Numbered from the stretch's first letter, positions 41,474 to 49,276 are shown. The stretch: 64,000 nucleotides of DNA from Desulfolucanica intricata (GCF_001592105.1 NZ_BCWE01000003.1:186001-250000), one strand, 5' to 3'. Notes: a model not told the origin generated them from the sequence alone. A program made the numbers and translations.

Positions 41474-41535
41474 CCGAAGCACCCCATTTTAGTAATCTGC
41501 ATATGATGGTTAAGGATTTTAAGGAGGGAGTATCT

Positions 41536-42543
41536 ATGGACAGGTTTTTTAATACTTTGGAAAGCCAGCGACACAAATTATTGAGACATAAAAATGTAAT
41601 AGGAGTTGGGGTCGGCCTAAAATATACCCGAGAAGTGTGTACAGATAAATTGGCAATAATTGTTTTTGTACAAAAAAAATTGCCGGAAACACAAATTTAT
41701 AGATCAGATCTAATTCCTAAAAAAATTAATGATTTGGAGACGGATGTTGTTGAAATCGGTACAGTAAGACTAATTGGCCGTACTGACCGGCTGCGCCCGG
41801 CTCAACCCGGGTTAAGTATCGGGCATTTTAAAACTACGGCCGGAACTTTTGGTGCTGTTGTAAAAGATAAAAAAACCGGTGAAAAGTTAATTCTTTCTAA
41901 TAATCATGTGCTTGCCAATGCTACTAACGGTAAGGATGGGCGTGCCAAAATCGGGGACCCGATTCTGCAGCCCGGGCCGTATGACGGTGGGACCATGTCT
42001 GATAAGATTGGTACATTATATCGTTATATTCCGATGATTAAAACAGAGGAGCAGACCCAATGCCCTGTGGCACAAAATATGGCCAGAACTATAAATCATT
42101 TTTTGCATATTTTTAAACCAAATTATAATATGCGATTTTATAAGAGAGATAACACCAGTAATATTGTAGATTGTGCTCTATGCAAACCTGATCGGTCGAA
42201 TTTAATTTCACCGGAAATCTATGAAATCGGTGAGTTAACAGGTATCGAGCAGGTTACTCCGGGAATGTCAATTCAAAAAAGTGGTAGAACCAGTGGTTTA
42301 ACAAAGGGTAAGGTCAATGCCATAGGAGTTACAATTCAAGTTGAAGTATCTGAAAAAGAAACAGGTTGGTTTCAGGATCAGGTAGTTGGAGATATAATAT
42401 CCCGACCGGGGGACAGCGGATCTTTAATTGTAAATGAAAATAATAAAGCGGTGGGCTTGCTGTTTGCAGCTTCTGATAAGTTTACCATTTTTAACCGGAT
42501 AGAAAATGTTTTGAATAAACTGGATGTGGAATTGATTTTCTGA
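41536..42543 (+). CDS. Trypsin-like serine protease, cytosolic type
   Basis: 335 aa from ATG at 41536 (8 bases after aaggaggg). A chymotrypsin-fold catalytic triad can be read: His in LILSNNHVLAN (about 132), Asp in IVDCALCKPD (about 217) and Ser in RPGDSGSLIV (about 293). It has no signal peptide or membrane helix. The N-terminus KNVIGVGVGLKYT is typical of bacterial NAL1-like/'S1-type peptidase' proteins. The target is unknown. It follows yabG by 62 bases, so possibly a second maturation protease. Confidence 0.8.
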   Translation: MDRFFNTLESQRHKLLRHKNVIGVGVGLKYTREVCTDKLAIIVFVQKKLPETQIYRSDLIPKKINDLETDVVEIGTVRLIGRTDRLRPAQPGLSIGHFKTTAGTFGAVVKDKKTGEKLILSNNHVLANATNGKDGRAKIGDPILQPGPYDGGTMSDKIGTLYRYIPMIKTEEQTQCPVAQNMARTINHFLHIFKPNYNMRFYKRDNTSNIVDCALCKPDRSNLISPEIYEIGELTGIEQVTPGMSIQKSGRTSGLTKGKVNAIGVTIQVEVSEKETGWFQDQVVGDIISRPGDSGSLIVNENNKAVGLLFAASDKFTIFNRIENVLNKLDVELIF

Positions 42544-42574
42544 TAAGTGATTTTTAAAGTTTAGGGGGTAACCA

Positions 42575-42967
42575 GTGGCTAATATTGAAGCAACACAAGA
42601 GGTAGCTTTGGTCTTATTGGGAACCGGTATACCAGCTATTGGCCCCAATTTGAGGGACAGAAAGAATGCTATGGAAGTTGCCCGGCGCTATGTGCAGGCA
42701 ATTCATGATTTTATAGCTAAATCCGGTGAAGCACCCTATAAATTAGGCTTTTATAAACAGACGGATGGCCGATATACGTTGGTTATTGAAGGTTCTTCAA
42801 CCTCATTAAGAACACTGTCTAATTTAGATGAGTTAATGCTGAGAAGGTTTCGTAAGGCTTTTAATAAGAGGATGTTTATTTTAACTTCCTTTTATCAGGG
42901 AAAAAACAAAAGTTTGGAATGTTTAGCCTTGACCGAAGGGTTGGGGGCAGTCTTATATATACCCTAA
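42575..42967 (+). CDS. Unknown 130-aa protein in the spore cluster
   Basis: GTG start after taggggg. Residues 30-125 have mixed alpha/beta character (RRYVQAIHDFIAKSGEAPY, then YTLVIEGSSTS). No known domain recognised, no membrane segment, cytosolic. It lies 31 bases after the trypsin-like gene, which suggests a shared transcript and perhaps a substrate or regulator of that protease. Confidence 0.6.
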   Translation: MANIEATQEVALVLLGTGIPAIGPNLRDRKNAMEVARRYVQAIHDFIAKSGEAPYKLGFYKQTDGRYTLVIEGSSTSLRTLSNLDELMLRRFRKAFNKRMFILTSFYQGKNKSLECLALTEGLGAVLYIP

Positions 42968-43076
42968 TAATATTATTTATATATTTTTTTTTACTACCTT
43001 TCCTTTCTATTCCTTTATTCCCAGCTATTAATATCGACCTTTTATAATCTGATTTTGCACAATTAAAGAAAAAGAG

Positions 43077-43088
43077 GCATATATTTAG
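43077..43088 (+). promoter_or_regulatory. Candidate mother-cell sigma -10 element upstream of the SPOCS-LysM gene
   Basis: gcatatatttag occurs here and at 45960-45971 exactly. CATATATT resembles the -10 of SigE (CATACAAT-like) and the CATA part of the SigK -10. An upstream ac at 17 bases could be a SigK -35. It lies 34 bases before the ATG at 43122, a good distance for a promoter. Confidence 0.4.
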
Positions 43089-43121
43089 TAGAGAAAGACT
43101 CTTGAAAGGAGGCAAAAGGTA

Positions 43122-44735
43122 ATGACTAACAGTGACGGTTTACGCAATTTAAATAATTGCGATTTTGAAACAGCGACTTTAAAGGTTAACATGGTTATAT
43201 CAGAAGGCACTAAACAAACCGTTATTCATGAAAAATTTTCAGTACCTGATTCAAAACCGGATGTGGGAAAAATACTTTCCACAAAGGAATCTGCTAAAGT
43301 TAAAAAGGTTGAAGTATTACGTGATAAAGTCGTCGTAAATGGAATTTTGCATTTACAGGTAGTTTATGTTGCCTTTAAGCCCGATCAGTCAGTTCATTCT
43401 ATGTTTCATAAGCTCCCCTTTACTACATTTATAGATTTGCCGGGTGTCGAACCCGGTATGGATGTTGATGTAAAGGTTATGGTAGAGGATGTGAGCGTGA
43501 CACCGGCACCCGATTGTGCTCGAGATTTTGATGTAGCAGCGGTATTACAAGTTACTGCAAAAGCTACTGAACCCCGGGAAGTAGATGTGGCGGTTAGGGC
43601 TCAGCCTAATATGCAGGTTGAAACCGAGAGATTAAAGGTCGAGCACTTAATCGCTAATGCAAAAAAACAGATAATTGTTTCCGAATCCTTTAAAATTCCC
43701 CGGGAAAAACCGGACGTTCAGGAAGTTATCGATATTGACACTGAGGTAACAATTCTTAATAAGAAAATTATCAAAGATAAAGTAGTCTTTGACGGGGAAG
43801 TAGATTTATCAATTTTGTATGTTGCTATGAAGCCGGAAATGCCGGTACATGATCTGCATAAAGTTATTAAATTCAGTGATTTTGTGGAGGTTCCCGGTGC
43901 CGAAAAAGACATGAATGTTGAGATTAAGGCCGTAGTGGAGAATGTTAATGTGGAACCTACAGCCGGTGATGCGTGCAAATTAGATGCAGATATTGTGCTG
44001 TCGATAAATGTCTATGTAACAGAGTCCAGAACAGTAGATGTGATTACTGATGTAGATACCGATGAGTGTAATGTTACCAGGACTAATTTAAAGGTTGATC
44101 ATTTAGTTGGTGAGGCAACTACACAAGTAATTGTAAAGGATATTTCCGCTCCACCGCATGATATGCCGGATGTAGAAGATGTTATAGACTGCCGCCTGGA
44201 AAATCTTGATATTAAAGATGTCGATATTATAAGCGGAAAAGTAATTGTTAGAGGTACTGTTGAAATTCTGGTTGTTTATACAGCTATGAAAGATAATAAA
44301 TCATCGGTACACACTTTGCATAGGAAACTCAACTTTAGAACTTTTGTGGAAATCCCCGGTGCTCAAGAAGATATGGATGTAGAGGTAAAACCGGTATTAG
44401 AATATTGTAATTGTCAGACTGATACCGGGTGTAATGTAAAATGTGAAGCTGTTCTGAAAATTACGGTTAGAGTAACTGAAACAATGGATCGTTCTGTCGT
44501 TACTGGAGCTGAGCCTAACGGAGAAGTAGAACCGGAAGAGTTTGAATGTCCCGCCGGTACAGAAGAGATCAGTTATACCATTAAAGCAGGGGATACTTTA
44601 TATAATATAGCCCGGAGATACAATACTACCGTGGATGCTATTCTTGAAGCTAACGAGGATCTAAATTTAGACCCAAATAATTTGCAGATTGGTACGGTTA
44701 TTACTGTATGTGCAGCCTCTGCTCCTAAAGGTTAA
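43122..44735 (+). CDS. Spore protein with three SPOCS (DUF3794) domains and a C-terminal LysM
   Basis: 537 aa. Three repeats of about 150 residues, each beginning with a 'LK..V.....T...V......P' block: about 24, 171 and 318 (e.g. KQIIVSESFKIPREKPDVQE and TQVIVKDISAPPHDMPDVED); each ends in a 'VHxLH/FxKLPFxTFIDLPG' segment. The C-terminal LysM (about 485-530, ISYTIKAGDTLYNIARRYN) binds peptidoglycan or glycan. Such proteins localise to the spore envelope (SafA/SpoVID-like role). It is probably expressed in the mother cell. Located after yabG, with ATG after aaaggagg. Confidence 0.92.
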   Translation: MTNSDGLRNLNNCDFETATLKVNMVISEGTKQTVIHEKFSVPDSKPDVGKILSTKESAKVKKVEVLRDKVVVNGILHLQVVYVAFKPDQSVHSMFHKLPFTTFIDLPGVEPGMDVDVKVMVEDVSVTPAPDCARDFDVAAVLQVTAKATEPREVDVAVRAQPNMQVETERLKVEHLIANAKKQIIVSESFKIPREKPDVQEVIDIDTEVTILNKKIIKDKVVFDGEVDLSILYVAMKPEMPVHDLHKVIKFSDFVEVPGAEKDMNVEIKAVVENVNVEPTAGDACKLDADIVLSINVYVTESRTVDVITDVDTDECNVTRTNLKVDHLVGEATTQVIVKDISAPPHDMPDVEDVIDCRLENLDIKDVDIISGKVIVRGTVEILVVYTAMKDNKSSVHTLHRKLNFRTFVEIPGAQEDMDVEVKPVLEYCNCQTDTGCNVKCEAVLKITVRVTETMDRSVVTGAEPNGEVEPEEFECPAGTEEISYTIKAGDTLYNIARRYNTTVDAILEANEDLNLDPNNLQIGTVITVCAASAPKG

Positions 44736-44767
44736 TCTTAAAATATTATTACAAGGAGGTTTTATAA

Positions 44768-45844
44768 ATGCCGGTCGAATATTACTTCAACGAAACAGAG
44801 AAAGTAAGATGTGTAAAAGTTAAGCTACCTGTGGTGCTGGCTGAAGAAGAAGTGCAAGTAACCATCGAAAATACAACATGTCTTCCTGAATTAGCGAAAA
44901 AAATCGATAAGATAGAAGCAAGAGTTAGGGATATTGAAATAGATCCACTGTTTATCACAGAAAGACCCTCCAGAGAAGATAATGATATGATGGAAATGAT
45001 GCACATGATGCACCATTGTTGTAAACATGATCACCATAATCGTATTCGTAAAATTAAAAGAGTAACAATTCATGGTACTCTACACAAGCAAATTTTTTAT
45101 GTAAATAAGGATGATGATGTCAGACATTTTTCCGAAGATATTCCTTTTACTAAAACAGTTGACTTGCCGAAAAGTGTTTTAATATTAGAAGAAGATGAGG
45201 TATACGCTACCTTCTTTAGGGTTCGTGTTGATGCGCACTGGGATATGGTTAAGTCAAGCAGGGTACACCAGGATGTTGTAGTAACGTTAAGGTTAAAAGT
45301 AATTGAAGATCGTCAGATATTTGTTCAGGTATGTCCGAGTCCTGAAGATGTATGCCCTCAAATTAATTTGCTTCAAGATCCCGGTTTCGAAGCCTGGTCG
45401 GATAGCCTTGTTCCTATTTTCTGGGGTGGCAGCAATATATCCCAAACAACTGAAGCACACAGAGGACAGTTTGCTGTGGAAATAGGTGCTGCAGCTCCTG
45501 CCTCCACGGGTTCTGTGTTCCAGACTGTAAATCGGATTTCTCCGGGAAGGCAGTATCAATTGAGCTTTTGGGTACGGGAAAATGTTTTAGGAGCACGTGT
45601 AAGCAACTTTTCACTGCTGGCGGATGTAGTCTTTTTTGATGAAAGTGGCGAGCAAATTGATACGTCCAGCAACAGTGTAACCGCTACTAATATACCTGAC
45701 AATTCTTATCAGCAGCTTTCATTTACTACCGGAGCAGCTCCCCGGGGGGCAAGAACGGCTCTGATTCGTTTTACCTTTAATCCCGAGGCTAATAATACGA
45801 ATGCTGTAAAGATTGATAATGTAAAATTTATGTGCAAAGCTTAG
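44768..45844 (+). CDS. Unknown spore-cluster protein: SPOCS-like N-half fused to a carbohydrate-binding-like C-half
   Basis: 358 aa. Residues 1-200 have the strand pattern of the SPOCS protein upstream (KIKRVTIHGTLHKQIFYVNK, then DVRHFSEDIPFTKTVDLP). Around 72-92 is a Met/His/Cys-rich block, MMEMMHMMHHCCKHDHH, likely metal-binding. From about 203 a jelly-roll module begins (NLLQDPGFEAWSD...), with RISPGRQYQLSFWVR and a final IDNVKF, as in CBM_4_9/galactose-binding-like folds. The two-part arrangement is unusual. It follows the LysM gene by 32 bases (aaggagg), so same operon. Confidence 0.75.
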   Translation: MPVEYYFNETEKVRCVKVKLPVVLAEEEVQVTIENTTCLPELAKKIDKIEARVRDIEIDPLFITERPSREDNDMMEMMHMMHHCCKHDHHNRIRKIKRVTIHGTLHKQIFYVNKDDDVRHFSEDIPFTKTVDLPKSVLILEEDEVYATFFRVRVDAHWDMVKSSRVHQDVVVTLRLKVIEDRQIFVQVCPSPEDVCPQINLLQDPGFEAWSDSLVPIFWGGSNISQTTEAHRGQFAVEIGAAAPASTGSVFQTVNRISPGRQYQLSFWVRENVLGARVSNFSLLADVVFFDESGEQIDTSSNSVTATNIPDNSYQQLSFTTGAAPRGARTALIRFTFNPEANNTNAVKIDNVKFMCKA

Positions 45845-45865
45845 GTACAAATAATATCATACAAT

Positions 45866-45899
45866 TTATCCACAGAACTCAGCAAAGCATAATTTTCCA
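45866..45899 (+). repeat. Approx. 33-bp repeat, copy B, with a perfect DnaA-box-like TTATCCACA
   Basis: TTATCCACA (45866-45874) is a perfect DnaA-box sequence. The following bases match the copy at 32600 closely (gaactcagcaaagcataatttt versus gaacttagaaaagcataatttc). A single box does not make an origin. Confidence 0.35.
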
Positions 45900-45907
45900 G
45901 GGTATTT

Positions 45908-45938
45908 AAAAAAAGCTGTTTCGTACAGCTTTTTTTTT
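45908..45938 (+). terminator. Terminator after the SPOCS pair
   Basis: aaaaaaagctgt (45908-45919) pairs with acagcttttttt (45925-45936). It separates the SPOCS operon from the next unit. Confidence 0.92.
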
Positions 45939-45959
45939 GTCAAACTTAGGAGTAAAAAC

Positions 45960-45971
45960 GCATATATTTAG
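45960..45971 (+). promoter_or_regulatory. Second gcatatatttag element
   Basis: Exact copy of the element at 43077. It lies 57 bases before the TTG at 46017. The sequence between the terminator and this point is otherwise short and A/T-rich. Confidence 0.35.
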
Positions 45972-46016
45972 ATATGCCAGTGTCCCCGGGCACCGGAAAA
46001 AGGGGAGGTGATAAAA

Positions 46017-46625
46017 TTGTCTGATAATATCGATCAGATTAAAGACTTACAAAGTACTTTAGCTCAGCTGTTAGATTTCCAAAACAACCGCGGCCCGGAT
46101 CAGGGTAATACACTGATTTTGTTAAGCCTGGTAAATTTGATGGGGATTTTAAATATTCTAAATAAAAAAATAGAAGGCACTGCTTCAGTTTCGGCTGCCG
46201 GCAGTCCGCCGGTAGATCTGGGATCACTACAGCAATTGATCGGCCCGGTTATGAGTATGATGGCAAAACAGGGTGAAGCCGGCGGGGGGGCAAAAAGTGC
46301 TATCTCAAATAACCAAAATCCCCTTGGTGGACTGATGAATATGCTGGGAGGTGCTAATGGCCTGGCTAATTTAGCGCCCCTGCTAAGCCTGTTGGGAGGA
46401 GGCGGACAGGGCAGCCAGAATATGGATTTAGCTTCCTTAATGAAAATGTTTAACGGACTAATGGCTGCTAACCCCCCGGGTAGTGCCGCCCCAAATAATA
46501 CCGCCACTGAAAATAAAAGTGCTGCCTCTAAGGAGGATATGTCGCCCCAAGAAGAAGATAGGCATGATAAAAACCAGATTATAGTTGAAAAAAGGGTAGA
46601 ACCCAAAAAACAACCACCCGGATAG
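46017..46625 (+). CDS. Unknown protein, low-complexity centre, paralogue of 47285
   Basis: 202 aa from the TTG at 46017, 9 bases after ggggagg. Residues 9-50 (STLAQLLDFQNNRGPDQGN...LLSLVNLMGILNILNKK) recur in the protein at 47285-47698. A central Gly/Leu/Met-rich section (LGGLMNMLGGANGLANLAPL, then LSLLGGGGQG) looks like a self-associating or coat-type sequence. The C-terminus is charged. No signal peptide is evident. I infer a spore-structural or membrane-interacting role; no known family. Confidence 0.65.
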   Translation: MSDNIDQIKDLQSTLAQLLDFQNNRGPDQGNTLILLSLVNLMGILNILNKKIEGTASVSAAGSPPVDLGSLQQLIGPVMSMMAKQGEAGGGAKSAISNNQNPLGGLMNMLGGANGLANLAPLLSLLGGGGQGSQNMDLASLMKMFNGLMAANPPGSAAPNNTATENKSAASKEDMSPQEEDRHDKNQIIVEKRVEPKKQPPG

Positions 46626-46709
46626 TAAGTTGCTATAACCTTCCGAATATTTCACATAAAATTATAAATTGAATAAAATAAACCAACTTAAATACGGGAG
46701 GTTTTAGTT

Positions 46710-46940
46710 TTGTCAAATCCTTTATTAATTTTTTTGGTTTTAATATTACTTCTCGGGGGAGCCGGTTCAAGATTTTTTAAAGTTTCCTCCTCGGAGTCCG
46801 GTAATACGGACAGCAATGATAAAAATTATGAACAAAATAAAGTGGAAGAAATTAATAAAATTAAAGAAGAAATTTTTTATCCCAAGGTGATTACAAATTT
46901 AACTCTTATAGAACAAGATGAGGATAGTAAACTGGGTTAA
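46710..46940 (+). CDS. Unknown 76-aa protein with one N-terminal membrane helix
   Basis: TTG start after gggagg. Residues 4-18 (PLLIFLVLILLLGGAG) are a transmembrane anchor. The rest is polar and acidic (NDKNYEQNKVEEINKIKEEI) and would extend out of the membrane. It precedes the YbaB paralogue by 16 bases in the same row of small genes. Confidence 0.55.
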   Translation: MSNPLLIFLVLILLLGGAGSRFFKVSSSESGNTDSNDKNYEQNKVEEINKIKEEIFYPKVITNLTLIEQDEDSKLG

Positions 46941-46956
46941 ACTGGGAGGGATTTTT

Positions 46957-47259
46957 TTGCTCGGTAATTTTAACGAAATTCTTAATGAAATTCAAAAAAT
47001 GCAGCAGCAGTTGAAAAATATGACGGTCGAAGCAAGAACAGAAAAAGGTACAGCCAGAGTTGTTATGAATGGGCATCAGGAGGTTGTAGAATTTAATTTG
47101 GATCCCAAATTTATAAAAACTGCTTCAGTGGAAGAGATACAAAAGGTAGTGTCCGGTGTTTTTGAAAGGGCTATTAAGGAATCAAAGCAGATGGTTAAGG
47201 ATGAAGCCGCAAAAATAACCGGTGGTTTAGGGTTGCCAAATATCCCGGGGTTATTTTAA
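46957..47259 (+). CDS. Second YbaB/EbfC family protein
   Basis: 100 aa from the TTG at 46957, which follows gggaggg; the upstream ATG (46918) has no good site. It shares with the ybaB at 17406 the N-terminal NEIQKMQQQLKNMTVEA helix, a 'GTARVVMNGHQEVVEF' core strand set, and the C-terminal ITGGLGLPNIPGLF. A paralogue inside a spore-gene cluster suggests a specialised nucleoid or spore role. Its identity as a family member is clear, the specialisation is inference. Confidence 0.9.
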   Translation: MLGNFNEILNEIQKMQQQLKNMTVEARTEKGTARVVMNGHQEVVEFNLDPKFIKTASVEEIQKVVSGVFERAIKESKQMVKDEAAKITGGLGLPNIPGLF

Positions 47260-47284
47260 AAATGGGAGGGATGCAGGCAAACCG

Positions 47285-47698
47285 ATGTCTGATTATAAAT
47301 TATTAGCGAGATTACTGGATATTCAGGCTCAACCCGGAGTGGACCAAGAGGGAAATTTGTTATTATTAAGCCTGGTTAGTTTATTGAACATTGTTAATGT
47401 AATGAACAAACAGTTAGTTGACCAGAGTAATTTACCGGTACATGAGGAGATTAAAAACAACCTAAAAGATCCGGCAGTTAATTATGGCAATAGAGTTAAG
47501 GATATAGAACCCCCGGGTAAAAAAAATAATGACCTGAAAGCAATTGAGAACAGTCCTCTTAAAGATGCACGGGAAAAAAACAAGGCTAATGATAAAATAG
47601 TCAACAAAATAACCGGTAAAAGCGGCAATATAAATTCTAAGATAATAAAGTGGGATTCCCGGCTTAAGAAAAAAATAAAAGAGCCATTATATATATAA
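47285..47698 (+). CDS. Unknown protein, paralogue of 46017
   Basis: 137 aa, ATG after gggaggg. The first 45 residues (LLARLLDIQAQPGVDQEGN and LLLLSLVSLLNIVNVMNKQ) match the N-terminal part of 46017 closely; the rest is a Lys/Asn-rich, disordered-looking tail. Its 3' end overlaps the terminator. The shared domain of about 40 residues has alternating hydrophobic positions that look like two helices. No named family. Confidence 0.65.
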   Translation: MSDYKLLARLLDIQAQPGVDQEGNLLLLSLVSLLNIVNVMNKQLVDQSNLPVHEEIKNNLKDPAVNYGNRVKDIEPPGKKNNDLKAIENSPLKDAREKNKANDKIVNKITGKSGNINSKIIKWDSRLKKKIKEPLYI

Positions 47699-47711
47699 TG
47701 GCTCTTTTTTT
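47677..47711 (+). terminator. Terminator after the paralogue pair
   Basis: aaaagagccattat (47677-47690) pairs with ataatggctctttt (47695-47708), then T run. It overlaps the stop codon at 47696-47698. Confidence 0.9.
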
Positions 47712-47812
47712 GTGCTTATAACATTCTAAAAGGCAATGAGTACTCTTTCTTGAATAGATTTGTTTTTAAGACAAAAACTATATTAAGGTATTAACTCTGG
47801 GAGGTGGATTTA

Positions 47813-48043
47813 GTGACAGCTGAAAATATTATTACCCGGACATATAAAGTAGGAGGTTTGTTTGATGAACAGGGACAGAAGGAAATAGAACATAATCTGA
47901 TTCAGGTGGACGGGGTGAAGAAGGTTGATATATCAATCCCTGAACATACAGTAGCAGTTCAATTTGACTCGGCAGCCATAGAGGAGGACTGGATTAAAAG
48001 GACCCTTAACTCTTTGGGTTATGCTCCTTTTTATACCAAGTAA
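47813..48043 (+). CDS. HMA-fold protein lacking the CxxC metal site
   Basis: 76 aa from the GTG at 47813, after gggagg. The ferredoxin-like heavy-metal-associated pattern is visible (EIEHNLIQVDGVKKVDISIPEHTVAVQFDS in parts, then LNSLGYAPF). In place of the usual GMxCxxC, the loop reads GGLFDEQGQ, with no cysteine. It might be a degenerate CopZ-type chaperone or bind another ligand. Confidence 0.75.
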   Translation: MTAENIITRTYKVGGLFDEQGQKEIEHNLIQVDGVKKVDISIPEHTVAVQFDSAAIEEDWIKRTLNSLGYAPFYTK

Positions 48044-48108
48044 TTTTGCTTTACAGCAGGCTAACGGCCTGCTGTACGTTTTAACATCTGGGAGGTTACT
48101 AAAAAACT

Positions 48109-48555
48109 ATGGGTGTTAGGTTATTGGCATTAATTATTGCAGCTTTTTCCGGTGTAACTATGGCTTTACAGGGTTCTCTGAATGCCTCTTTAAGTAAAGT
48201 TATAGGTTTATGGGAAACTACTTTTGTGGTTCATTTAATAGGATTAATTGTAATTACCTTGTTGTTATTTGTATTCAAACTGGGTGACGGTAATCTGACT
48301 CTTTTTAGTCAGGCTCCCTGGTATACTTTTTTAGGAGGTATTTTGGGGGTACTGATAATTTATACCGTAGCACGTTCTATACCTAAAGTTGGGGTTGCCC
48401 CGGCCACTACGGCTATAATTTTAGGTCAAGTTTTTTCAGCTTGTGTAATTGATCACCTGGGATTGTTTGGTCTTCAAAAAATACCTTTCACATGGTGTAA
48501 TGTGCTGGGAACCCTGCTAATGGCAGGGGGGGCCTGGTTAATTCTCAGGCAATAG
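48109..48555 (+). CDS. DMT-superfamily (YdcZ/DUF606) membrane protein
   Basis: 148 aa, with four to five hydrophobic helices (e.g. LLALIIAAFSGVTMALQG, FVVHLIGLIVITLLLFVF, FLGGILGVLIIYTV). The family pattern is half-size DMT transporters that dimerise. Substrate unknown. Its 3' end overlaps the ZIP transporter gene (minus) by 11 bases. Confidence 0.85.
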   Translation: MGVRLLALIIAAFSGVTMALQGSLNASLSKVIGLWETTFVVHLIGLIVITLLLFVFKLGDGNLTLFSQAPWYTFLGGILGVLIIYTVARSIPKVGVAPATTAIILGQVFSACVIDHLGLFGLQKIPFTWCNVLGTLLMAGGAWLILRQ

Positions 48556-49276
48556 CAGAGATAAATATAAGACAGATAAACCCAAACAGGCAGCCGAAGA
48601 ATGCCAGGGGACGGTGTTGGTTTCGGGATTCCGGAAAAAGTTTGGCATATACAATGTAGGCCATGGCTCCGGCAGCAAAGGACAGTAATAATGAAATAAA
48701 CTTGTTTGAAGTCTCTAATAATTTGAGACCCAATAATGTACCGGCCGGAGTCACCATACTTACCAGGGCATTTAGTCCGATAATATTTCTGGCTTTCCAA
48801 TTTCCCAGCCATAACGGTGCAGCGGTAGCCATACCTTCGGGGATATTGTGTAAACCAATAGCCAGTGTCAGTACCGGCCCCAGGTTTGTGGCGGCAGCAT
48901 AGCCGGCGGCAATAGCCAGACCCTCGGGAAAATCATGTAGTGCTATACCCAGGGCAATTAAGTAGCCCATTTTCAGATAACCATAATTATAATTATTTTC
49001 GGGGTTGTAATAGTGTAAAAGAAATTCTAAAGATAACATTAAAATAATGCCGCCGGCAAAACCGGACAGACAGTAAAACAGGTTTCCGTATCTTAAGGAA
49101 GAAGGTATCAGGTCAAATATAATTACTGCAGTCATGACACCGGAGGCTAAACCTAAGAAAAAAGATAAAGATCGGGCTTTTAGGCTTCCAAACATAACAA
49201 CAATAACGGCTCCTAAACAGGTGCCCAGGCCTGCTATCAGACTCAGAACAATTATCCCACCCAATTTATCGCTCAC
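48545..49276 (-). CDS. ZIP-family metal transporter
   Basis: 243 aa, minus strand, about seven to eight transmembrane helices. Metal-site motifs HDFPEGLAIAAGYA and HNIPEGMATAAPL are both present, typical of ZIP (zinc/iron) transporters. It imports divalent metal ions. The 11-base convergent overlap with the DMT gene suggests no dedicated terminator. Confidence 0.93.
   Translation of the reverse strand: MSDKLGGIIVLSLIAGLGTCLGAVIVVMFGSLKARSLSFFLGLASGVMTAVIIFDLIPSSLRYGNLFYCLSGFAGGIILMLSLEFLLHYYNPENNYNYGYLKMGYLIALGIALHDFPEGLAIAAGYAAATNLGPVLTLAIGLHNIPEGMATAAPLWLGNWKARNIIGLNALVSMVTPAGTLLGLKLLETSNKFISLLLSFAAGAMAYIVYAKLFPESRNQHRPLAFFGCLFGFICLIFISAIA

Noticed and set aside
45866-45874. Replication origin signal
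   Set aside because: A single DnaA box without clustering or an A/T-rich unwinding repeat; oriC should lie upstream of recF, outside the window.
46100-46606. 168-codon minus-strand frame opposite the 46017 gene
   Set aside because: Its length comes from low-complexity Gly/Leu-rich coding on the plus strand; no ribosome site and no recognisable protein.
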